A program made the translations under genes and the position numbers. From positions 620,001 to 684,000 of the forward strand of contig OX422204.1 in assembly GCA_949130485.1 (NCBI GenBank): a DNA stretch of 64,000 nucleotides, in the 5' to 3' direction. This document shows positions 54,869 to 64,000 of this stretch, in pieces (the stretch's first letter is position 1; each line of letters starts with the position of its first letter). The DNA comes from Agelas oroides (Eukaryota > Porifera > Demospongiae > Agelasida > Agelasidae). The notes under the pieces were generated by a model that was not told the DNA's origin, ran no database searches, and saw only the letters and a list, made by a program, of their open reading frames with translations.

Positions 54869-55050
54869 CTGCTTAAACTTACTAACTAGTAATAACTCAA
54901 TAATAACTACCAAATAACTAGACTGTCACATGACGTGCTTTCACGCAGCAGATGCAGATCATTGATAATCAGAGCTTTATACAGCTACTCTCCTTCTCTC
55001 AGCCTACGATTGCTTCGCTTCTCGAGTAAGTTTCTGTGTGAGGGAGCCTC
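54869..55050. promoter_or_regulatory. Divergent promoter SAMTOR / glutaredoxin
   Basis: 182 bp to the upstream glutaredoxin ATG (305 bp to the next one). Contains TCACATGACGTG, which overlaps an E-box (CACATG) and a CRE/ATF-like half-site (TGACGTG). Confidence 0.5.
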
Positions 55051-55648
55051 ATGGGACAATCTGGATCCCGCTCAACAGTGAATTTGGGTGAATAATGTTT
55101 CTGTTTTGACCCAAATTTTGCTTGTGTACCAGTGTGGCCCATCAGTACATATATCTCCAAACCTTCTGCAGAGATGGCTCAAAAGCTTGTGGATGAGAAG
55201 ATTCGTAGTAACAAAGTGGTCGTCTTCTCAAAGACATATTGTCCTTACTGCAAAATGGCCAAAGATGTGCTCAATCAGACTGGAGTTAAATTCGACCTCC
55301 TAGAACTGGACGAGAGAGGTCTGTAGGTTGCTACCACTTTAAGCTACCTCAACTACTAGTAAAATGGATATTTCTTTCTCTCTCCCTCTTTCCCCTCTTT
55401 TTCTCCCTCCCTCCCTCCCTCCCTCCCTCCCTCCCTCCCTCCCTCCCTCCCTCCCTCCCTCCCTCCCTCCCTCCTCCCTCCCAGGTGATGGTGATGCAAT
55501 CCAGGACTATCTCCTTCAACTGACAGGAGCTCGGACAGTACCACGTGTGTTTGTTGGAGGCAAGTGCATTGGAGGAGGATCAGACGTCCGTGCTTTGAGC
55601 GAGCAGAACAAACTTGTCCCAATGTTGCAGGAAGCAGGCGCACTGTGA
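55051..55648 (+). CDS. GLRX2: Dithiol glutaredoxin (GLRX/GLRX2-like)
   Basis: Exons 55172-55318 and 55485-55648 are certain; a small first exon at 55051-55087 (MGQSGSRSTVNL) joins in phase and gives 115 residues, otherwise the start is the ATG at 55174. The fold is a single thioredoxin-like domain: VVVFSKTYCPYCKMAK with the CPYC active site, the TVPRVFVGG loop with cis-proline, and GGGSDVRALSEQNKL for glutathione binding. It reduces protein-glutathione mixed disulfides. The optional MG..S start would allow myristoylation; no mitochondrial presequence is evident. GLRX versus GLRX2 cannot be settled. Exon 3 is preceded by a CCCT tract. Confidence 0.93.
55390..55482. repeat. (CCCT)n microsatellite abutting glutaredoxin exon 3
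   Basis: CCCT units reach the CAG at 55482-55484, again on the sense strand of the gene. Confidence 0.95.
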
Positions 55649-56537
55649 ACACTCAAACATGACATAGTAATATTCTATCATATTTTGAATGAATGCCAAT
55701 AATGAAAGTTACTGACAGCATTTCATGGGCTCTTCTGCTTGCGGTCGCGGAGCTTGAGGAAACACCCGTATACGTCCCGTAAACGTTGGGTTGGGCAGAC
55801 GGATAACCTCCGTGTTGCGCATCCGGTTATTGTTGTTCTATTTATGAAATTCATTTATAGTGACCACACAGACACGCATACATTCCCATTATGATATTAT
55901 TGTCATTATTTCCGAATTCCATGTAATTGTCGCCACGATATAAGCGTATACGTAGTGGTAGTTGACTGAACGTGTTTCTCGTGGCGAGAGCGATGCAAAG
56001 CGGTTGCAGAGTTCGCCGGAACGGTGCGTGTGTATCTTTACCCCCAGGCGATAAACAACAATAAAATAAATTATTCTCGTGGGCCAGATCGTATTTACAG
56101 TTTAGTTGTATACATTAATTGCTTGTTCTAGCTCTATTAGCGTCTGATGCTCGTAGCTGTAAAATATATATATATAATTAGGTAGTGTACTAGTTAGTGA
56201 TCGTCAACAAGTGCATAATTTTCTGCAATATTGAAACTTGCATTTGACCCTTTCAAGGAGGGCGCGCATGTATTGCTGAACGTTGTGCATCTATCTGTAC
56301 TGTACGAAGGGAGTGCATTGGATGGTTAACTTACGAGCCAAATGGAGTGTGGTATTCATTTGAGTTGGTGCAGTATTGGTCATATTGGTGCACTTATGTG
56401 CAGGTGATAAAACCTGTGATGTGTATGTGTGAATTCTCTCGCCTCAGCTGCAGAGCTGATAATTGCACAAACTTAGCACAATGTTCTTGTTGCAATGCTG
56501 TTGTGTTCCCTTCCTACTGCAGTGGTTCGTACACTAG
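55649..56537. other. Upstream region of FoxP, no gene seen
   Basis: 889 bp between the glutaredoxin stop and the FoxP ATG. AT-rich with scattered CpG-containing stretches; it must hold the glutaredoxin 3' end and the FoxP promoter or 5' UTR. No confident motif. Confidence 0.5.
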
Positions 56538-59500
56538 ATGGCTGATACGCTGGTTGAATCTAATGCAGTGCACGATCCATGGAAAGATACAGTTAATGAG
56601 ATGGCCATGAGCGCCATTATACAGAAGCATTCAAACACGTCCACGACTACCAGTAGTATTTCCGCAGTTGTTAATAGATCAGTAATTGTACCCTCTACAA
56701 GCTCCAACCACGTTGTACAGTTTGTCACCTCCGAACCCCCGTCCTCTCCTGCCTCCTCCTCCTCTTCCTCCTCCTCCACCCAACAACTTGTAATGCAGCA
56801 AGGTTTTATCACTGTCAATCCTCTCACTTCACAAACGGCTGCAACCAGTGTCCCTATCCTCACCCAAGGTATGACTGGGATCCAGGGAACACATATTGCA
56901 TTTCCCCAGCTTGCCCCGGGACAGCTTCAGACGTCTGATCTGACCACACAGACGCCTGTCGTGCACTTGGCACCAATGGGGTACACCCCAAATGCAACTG
57001 TAGATGGAACACAGCTGCTGCAATCTGCAACAGGATTTTGGTGAGCTAATTATCTGATGCAGATATTTGGTAATATGCGATTGGCTAATGAGATTGCGCG
57101 TTTGTGCAAGGTGTATGTATCTTTTGTAGTATGAATGGTCGTAAATGTGCAGCAATGTTGTAGTTACATCTTTTGCACATTGTTGCCGGTGTTTGCTGCT
57201 TTAAGAAAAAATGGAAGATGCAGTTTGTAATAGAGACGGTAGTGTTCTGTTGCAGTGCCTGCACCTTGTGTGTCAACATGCCCTCCCCTCTGTTTTCCCA
57301 TTGTCCCCCACCTTTGTTGAGACCTGCCCTTTGCTGCCATTCACCTCCACTCTGTCATAACACAATAGAAATCTTCCCATCAACACCCGTCCTCTATGGG
57401 TGCATATAGGCCACACTGTGTGCGCTATATAGTACCCACCAGGGTTTCTAAAGTGCAACTGTGGGCTATTATAGACAGCACATTTGGGAACTGTCACCCG
57501 AATCTCTCCACTGCCTTAGCAACAGGATGTTGGGGCACTAAAAATAAAAGATGTGGTGTGTGGTCTTCACCAAGAGCCAACACCAATGTGTAAACAACTG
57601 CTAAACAGTGATAAACATTATGTTGTCTACATTAATGACTGAACAAAAGAAATTTTCCCGCTTTGCACATACTTGCTAATGTTAGTGCCACAACTGTTGG
57701 TGGCACCCTCTTTGGCAATCTGGTTTATTTCCACCCATATAATTGGTCGTTTCCACCCTTACAGCATGTCGGTTCCTGGCCATGTGGCTCAAGCAGTGCA
57801 GAATGTGCAACAGCAGCAGCTGCCGGCTGCCCCACAGCCCACACCCCATGGTATGCTAACTGATGTGGTGTAGTTTATTTTGTGGCACCAATCATTTGTT
57901 TTTTGTTTGTGCTGCCTTGTTGTCTGGATGTCTGCTAGTGTGGGAAGACAGCTGCTAGAGTATTCATTGCCAGCCAGGCGTAACAGAGGTGCCATCCTAG
58001 AAATTGCAATTCTCTTTGATGACAGTAAATAGCTCTCCTAGTCACCCTCCCTCTGCTTCCTCATGAATTCGCACCAAAACCCTTCAGTATCCAGTGGGCA
58101 AGTCTTGGCACCCTAATTGGCCCATTCATGTGGTCAACATGCTCATTTATGGGAGACTAGTTTTGGAAGGCGTTGCGAGCTCAGCTCAGCTCAGTTTGGT
58201 CTGGCGCTGTGAGCTTTTTGTGGAGGTGGACACAACAAGTGCAAGACCTTCGCACTCACCAACAGTAGTGTGCCAATATCGTATCAGGCCACCCACTTCA
58301 CTTGAGTACACTCAAGTGGTATTCTAATTACTTTGTAATTGGAGGGTTTTACCCACTGTGGGGGGTCAGAGTTTCAGCTGTTAAAATTCTATTAGCTGGG
58401 TGTTTGGCTAGTAAGTTTGGGTGTAATCAGAGTTACTGGTGTGTTTGTTGTTTTGCAATGTTTTTACTAATGAGAATCATTGATGTGGACTGTCTTTGTT
58501 GTCTAACAGTCATGCATGTTTCATGCGATGTTTGTTGTTTGCAAGTCACCCAACCATGGGTGTACTTTTGCTGACCATGCAAGGGATCTTATCTTACAGG
58601 TTATTAAATTTACACAGCTGGTTCAGTCGCAGTGTTTATTTTGTAGTCCTCCCTGCTAGTAGACAACTCCTCATTTTAGTCCACATACCCCCGCTCTGCT
58701 CTCTGCCTGTTTATCACATCTGCACAAGCATACTTTTCACTGAAAGGAAAAGCAAAAGTTGCTGACTAAATATCCCATTCCTGCCACCTTCCCTTGTTTA
58801 TTTGCAGCTTAGAAATGTGCAAAAGCGTAGCCATTTTTATTGTCCTTCCCAGCCACTCTTCACCCCCTGTCTATTTGCCAAATTTCACCTAGTCACTTAA
58901 TGGTACTTTGTCACGCACAGTTTTGTAAAACTTAACATGCATGTGTGTTTCCCTGTGAATTTTATTAGTCTTTCGGAACAGTCTGGAGTCGAGCTGTCTT
59001 AGCATTCGCTGGAGCATGGCCCAGTGTGATTCTCCAATGAGGACATCACCTGCACTTTGTTTAAATTAATCAACCAATGACTAAGGAATGGTGCCTGATT
59101 ACATAATAATTCATGTCTAATTAGACCGCAAGTGCAGACCCCTGGTTATTGGGAGCCAAGATGAAGTACCTGAATGTGTATGTACATCCGCTCTTAATGG
59201 TCGGGCAAAATTGTTAAATGATTGTACAAGAACCTTGTAGCTTGTGCAATGTTCCCTGCATGCGAATGGTGTGTTAATGGGGGCATAAGGATATTAATGT
59301 GTCATGCACAACACGACTCTCAACATCATCAGTGGACAATATATGACGACTTACTTAACTTGGATCGACAAACAGTTTATGAGCTCACGCTTTCGTCAAG
59401 GTGCTGAATGTAGCAATCTGATTGGTCAAAAATGTATCCTATAGCTGTGTCTTGTGTGAAAACACAACCATGCCACTACGAATACCACATCCGTACAGGT

Positions 59501-62500
59501 TCAACAAGCCTTACCAAATTTGGACGGCTTCTGACTTAAGATCAGATAGTGTGTTTACCTATTGCTTATAAATAGTAGCAGTATATAAATAGCATAAGTT
59601 GTGACCCTTGAGAGCTAATTAAGCGATAACTCAGCAACATATACGTGTAAAATATGCCCGGGGTGACCAGCTGGGATGACAAAGCGGTGGCCAGCTGGGA
59701 TGACAAACGTAGATACACATGGTCGATTTTACTTGGGATACGGAGTCCCGTCATATTTAACATGCTGTTTATAGGAGCTAGGCTTAGTTTTAGTCTCAAT
59801 GGTACTGTACATATCAAGTTCACTTTCCTTTCAAAATTGTTATTTTTTGGTGAGTGTAAGTTGATGCATTAGTTGTTTACACTTTGTTGTGTTGTGTTTA
59901 CTTGTTGTTGTTTACTGTTTGCTGTTTATTGGTTTCCTTTCTGGTACCATTCATTTGTTGGGGTTTTTGTCCTAATAAGGTTTGACTGAGTAAACAACTG
60001 TCTGTAATTGTACACAACAGGACATTGGTAAGATAAACATCAAAGCATGACATGGCTCGTTGTATAAACATTTTATCTGATCAGTCAACAATCCATTGTG
60101 TACATATGCTTCTGTTTACCTTGAAAAGGATAACCTTGGTTATGTCATCTGCTTGTGGTCTAATTTGGCAGGACAGCTGTCTGGCTCTGTTTGGCTGTTG
60201 ACTGTTGTGTGGTGTGTAAATGCAATTGTGCTGTCTGGGGTGGTCATATTTGTTGTAGCTCTCCTTCTCTGTGACCATCAACACAAGGAAGTGCTAATGT
60301 CTTTATTGTTCCTTTTATCCACACACATAGGGGGTGAACACTGGAGTATGTTTTATGCACAGGGAGGCTGCACTTGGCCCGGATGTGGGGCGAAAATTGG
60401 CTCTAAAGAAGAACTGTCAGTGTAAGCAACTGCACATGTGGGGTGTCGTGTCCAGCACGCAGCATGTTGTGGTGTGTGATATTGGCCCCAAAGGGGGCCA
60501 ACAATTCTGTGGATTTGTTTGTGGTGTGCTGTGTAAACATACCTTGGTTGGGTTGTGAGGATTGTGTGTGCATGGTGGTTTGTGGGCAGTCTTCTTCACA
60601 AACAATGGCTGGGGTAAGAACACCAGTAAGGCAGCTGTGTACACACCAAGAAAGGCCTGATAGCCTTTGTGTGTGCTTACACTTTCACCAGGAGGGAGGT
60701 TTCTGACCATTTCCAGGTGCCCACTGTGTGTACATTGCTGTTGAAGGTTTTCTCCAGGTCAGTAGGTCCACTGATCTCAGATCTCATGACAAACTGAGGA
60801 AGTTAAGTCACAATGCGTTTCCTCTTAGCTGTGGGTTCCTCTCTTTGTCTTTTGTACACCTCAGTGCCTTATCGCATTCACTGCCCTCTCTCCTGCCTTC
60901 CCCTCCCTCTCACTTTCGTCCCTCCTTTTCTTCTTCCCCTTTTTCTTCTCACCACTCCCTTTCTCCTCCTCTCCCTTCCCCCTCTCCCCCCCCCCCCTCC
61001 CCCTCCCCCTCCCCCTCTTCCCTCCCCCTCTTCCCTCCCCCTCTCCCCTCCCCCTCTCCCTCTCCCCTCCCCCTCTCCCTCTCCCCCTCTCCCCCTTCCT
61101 CTCTTCCTCTTCCTCCCAGTCACCTAAACACAGAGCATGTCTTGAACCACAAAACACGGGCACAGACCAAAGTACAGGCCATGGTCGTGGAACACTTAGA
61201 AAAACAGGTAAAGATGTAATCACTCAGGTCTGCATGAGGGAGGGAGGGAGGGAGGGAGGGAGGGAGGGAGGGAGGGAGGTGAGGGGGATGAGGAGGGAGT
61301 CCAAGTCACATGGCCAATGAACACTTACAAGACAGGTAAGGATATAATCACTGAGGCCAGTATGTAATCTGGTAGATAAAGCATGATAAACCCACCCTCT
61401 GGCCTGTGCGTGGTTGTTGTGTGAATATCGTCAAGAGGGGTCGCATGTTGTTTTGTGTCTCACCAGCATATCAACAAGCAGCTGTACACTACTCCACTGT
61501 TGTGTTAGATAAGGCCACGCAGGCCACCTTATTGGACATCACTAAAAGCATCTTACTACCAACACAAAACCATGAATTATTTTGCGAGTCCACGTGCACA
61601 CACATAAAACAACAGACAGCGAAAGTAAAGCTCCATATGTGGAGTATCTCCAGGTGGTTTATGTGGTGGCTTTATGGCTGGATTTTTCAGGTCGTTAAGA
61701 GTGCTCTCAGACAATACAGAAAATAGAAATTGGCATGTGGTTAGTGCTATCCAAACCGGAGGGGACCATCTGCCTCGTTTACCTTAATCGGAGCAGATGC
61801 GCAAACTAAACTGTTTATGGATGCCGTAGTAACAGTGATTTGTTGACCTTTTGACCTCTTGCAGTTGTCACTCGAGCGTGAGAAGTTGAATGCAATGAAG
61901 AAGCACCTCAATATCTCCTTCTTAGCTGATGTAAGCTTCGTGAGCTCAAGACTGTTCTGTGGTCTGTACTTCTTGTCACTCTCTTTTCCTCTCCCTCCCT
62001 CCCTCCCTCCCTCCCTCCCTCCCTCCCTCTCTCCCTTCTCCTTCCTCTCTCCCTCCCTTTGTCCCTTCCCTTCCTCCCTCCCCTCTCTCCCTCTTTCATC
62101 TCACAGCTCGACAGTGCCGATGAGTCACTCTGCAACCACAGCAGTAAGCTGGACCCCCTCCCCTCCCAGCCCTCTGTTTCCCTCTCCACCTCCCCCCCAA
62201 CCATTGCCAGAACACCGACAAACATGACTGCCCCCATCGTACAAGCCATGTACACAGACCCCAGCGGACAGCCGGTATACATCCTCCAAAACGTCAACTC
62301 TCCCACCCCTGCCCTCATCCCCCTCCAATTCCAGCAACCTGGTACAATCCAGGCCATCCCTGCCAACCCCTCTCACGCACACACCACCCTCACCAACTCT
62401 GTCCAAGTACCCACCGTCACTATTCCTTCCACACTCAAAATTGACCAATCAAATAAGCCCACGACCGTCACGCTCCAGACCCCACCCCCTAAAAACATCA

Positions 62501-64000
62501 CAGTCACCCAGACTTTCAACCCTCCAAAATTGGATGGCTTGATTCAACCGACAAAGACTGCCTTCCTTCCCCACCAAAATGGAGCTGGTCTTGGGGGACA
62601 GCTGCACAGTGAGGTGGGGCCGATTAGGACTCACTCAAGGCAGCTTGCTAAGGAGAGACCTTCTCCAGTTGCATTCGACGGTGAGTGACACTAATTGCAA
62701 TGTCTTGCTCTGATTTGTGGTACACAAAGTGTTTTTCACTTGTGTGTGGGATTTGGGTGTTGTTCAAACGCTGTAGAAACAAGTCGGTGAGTCTGTGGGA
62801 AGGTCTACGTCTGGGGTTGTTTGGTACAGACCTGCAACAGACCAGGTGCAGCCTAACCACAACCACCGCTCGAGCTTCAGCAGTGGATTGGGCAGGTCAT
62901 AAATTTTATTTGTGCAGTGAGGTATGGCTATGTACGGTAGCCTCGTTCCCAGGCTCCTCCTCAGCTGCTGTCACATTCTGTTGTCTTGCAGCTGAAGAGG
63001 CCTGGATATACTGTGGTATACTGTGCTATACTGTACTGTGGTGTACTGTGGTATACTGTGATATACTGTGGTATACTGTGATATACTGTACTGTGGTGTA
63101 CTGTGGTATACTGTGATATACTGTGGTATACTGTGGTGTACTGTGGTGTACTGTGGTGTACTGTGGTATACTGTGGTATACTGTGGTATACTGCGGTATA
63201 CTGTGGTGTGCTGTGTGGGTATACTATCATTTGATGTGGTTTACTGCTCTCATTTTTACCAGCTGCTATTGAAAATCCTTTGTGGCCTGCTCGCCACTGA
63301 ATCCTCAAGTGTGTCCCAGTGCACACGACAGCCGTGTCGTTGTGTACACAGAGATACAACCCAGATACAATAGTGGTTTTAGCACAGATTGTGCATGGGG
63401 ATGGCTGTTTGTGTGATTGTTGCCCAGTTTGGTAGTGGCTACTGAAGATCAATGCAATTGTCGTGTTTGTGGGTAAACTGGCACCAGACAAGAACAACCC
63501 TCAAAAGAGTTGTGTGTACAACTGTAGTACACTCCTACACAAACCCTGAGGCTACAAATTTAGTACCCTCTCTCTCTCTCTCTCTTTCCCTCTCTCTCGT
63601 ACGCATACACACATACAGAGTCACAAGATGCACTGAGAAAAGCAATCCCTCGCTATGCTAAGATCGACCAACGGCCTCCATTCACATATGCTTCTCTCAT
63701 TAGACAGGTATAGACATTACAACTAGACAGGTATAGACATTACGACTAGACAGGTATAGACATTACGACTAGACACAACTGATAGCATATGTGCAGGAAA
63801 AGTAGTTTGGTTATTTACACCTAACAAGATGGACACACCCCAAATATTAAGACCACCCTTTACCATGAGTCCTTGTCTTAATCTCAGAATTGTATACAGC
63901 CGCACCTAACATGAGTGTAAACAAACGCACAAATATTTGCAAATATCGGCAACAATACTCCCACGCACATGTACACATGTTTAGTATATAGTGCACTGTA
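56538..64000 (+). CDS. FOXP: Forkhead transcription factor FoxP (3' part outside window)
   Basis: Seven exons in the window: 56538-57040, 57765-57850, 60331-60421, 61120-61207, 61865-61930, 62107-62680, 63619-63707; 499 residues, phases close. N-terminal Ser/Thr/Gln-rich region with a short VQQQQLPAAP tract; then the FoxP C2H2 finger CTWPGCGAKIGSKEEL with HLNTEH (C-x4-C-x12-H-x4-H, as in vertebrate FOXPs); then the leucine zipper VQAMVVEHLEKQLSLEREKL that mediates FoxP dimerisation; a long Pro/Thr-rich linker; and the start of the forkhead, RPPFTYASLIRQ, where an intron begins. The recognition helix and wings lie beyond 64000. FoxP proteins bind DNA as dimers and mostly repress. Additional small exons in the 2.5-kb second intron cannot be excluded. 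Confidence 0.95.
57041..57764. other. FoxP intron 1, nothing recognised
   Basis: 724 bp without a phase-compatible exon or obvious repeat. Confidence 0.5.
57851..60330. other. FoxP intron 2 (2.5 kb), nothing recognised
   Basis: No coding signal was found. It is unusually free of simple repeats compared with the rest of the window; a duplicated 18-bp CAGCTGGGATGACAAA unit near 59670-59705 is the only repeat noted. Confidence 0.5.
60422..61119. other. FoxP intron 3 with C/T-rich 3' half
   Basis: From about 60885 to 61118 the sequence is almost pure CCT/CTCC pyrimidine on the sense strand, ending at the acceptor of the next exon. Nothing else recognised. Confidence 0.7.
61208..61864. other. 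FoxP intron 4
   Basis: Contains a (GGGA)n tract at about 61238-61280 and a partial duplication of the preceding exon end (GAACACTTA..AACAGGTAA) at about 61315-61345. No exon found. Confidence 0.55.
61990..62106. repeat. CCCT-rich tract abutting FoxP exon 6
   Basis: CCCT and CCTT units lead to the acceptor at 62105-62106. Confidence 0.9.
62938..62957 (+). repeat. CTCGTTCCCAG-family core
   Basis: TAGCCTCGTTCCCAGGCTCC in FoxP intron 6. Confidence 0.45.
62995..63222. repeat. TATACTGTGG decamer array
   Basis: About 220 bp of TATACTGTGG / TGTACTGTGG units in FoxP intron 6. Confidence 0.95.
63700..63775. repeat. 23-bp tandem units carrying the forkhead-exon splice donor
   Basis: TAGACAGGTATAGACATTAC repeats three times starting at 63701; the first copy contains the exon end and donor (CAG|GTATAG), so two extra donor sequences lie just downstream. 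Confidence 0.85.

Noticed and set aside
57085-60710. Assorted 60-110 codon frames in FoxP introns
   Set aside because: Chance length, no family signal, and the FoxP exons on both sides join in phase without them.

Overview
The window is animal nuclear DNA: spliced genes with GT/AG introns and no operons or Shine-Dalgarno sites. Animal families (a FoxP factor, an Ig/FN3 receptor, a RECK-type GPI tail, MYND, PH and RBR proteins) sit in a compact layout of about 15 genes in 64 kb with mostly short introns. This fits an early-branching marine metazoan, most likely a sponge. The species assignment is inference; no marker in the window fixes it. I rebuilt exon structures by hand from splice signals, reading-phase continuity and remembered family sequences, so boundaries are predictions. 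In every multi-exon model given here the exon phases close. Layout: 1-209 (+) 3' end of an extracellular-type gene; 433-2051 (-) small DOK-like PH protein; 2540-3145 (+) POLR2K; 3918-9843 (-) PH plus proline-rich adaptor; 10225-22168 (+) receptor with 6 Ig and 4 FN3 domains, TM and a 690-residue tail; 22428-25130 (+) MYND-finger protein; 25344-26208 (-) small acidic MG-start protein; 26422-31173 (+) NOL9/Grc3 polynucleotide kinase; 31325-31454 (+) first exon of an unknown gene cut by a 200-N gap; 33918-39022 (-) ARIH2 RBR ligase; 39350-42190 (+) TUBGCP2; 42573-44431 (-) acidic disordered protein ending in a CaaX box; 44720-53403 (+) 2,612-residue secreted protein with a RECK-type C-terminus behind giant acidic and lysine-rich repeat arrays; 53548-54868 (-) SAMTOR/BMT2; 55051-55648 (+) dithiol glutaredoxin; 56538-64000 (+) FoxP, running off the window inside the forkhead domain. 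All six minus-strand genes start within about 180-490 bp of a plus-strand gene, so the locus is built from six head-to-head pairs with presumptive bidirectional promoters, separated by tail-to-tail junctions. The pairs mostly join housekeeping functions (ARIH2/TUBGCP2, SAMTOR/glutaredoxin, small acidic protein/NOL9) or a housekeeping with a lineage-specific gene. Non-coding space holds many tandem repeats (35-bp, 43-bp and ~25-bp minisatellites; CCCT, CA and TCC microsatellites often abutting splice acceptors), a complete hAT-type MITE with 8-bp target duplication, and a recurring short repeat around CTCGTTCCCAG. The most unusual object is the RECK-tailed polyampholyte protein at 44720-53403, whose repeat blocks lie between predicted furin-type sites. 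No retrovirus-like element, CRISPR array, rRNA or tRNA was recognised.
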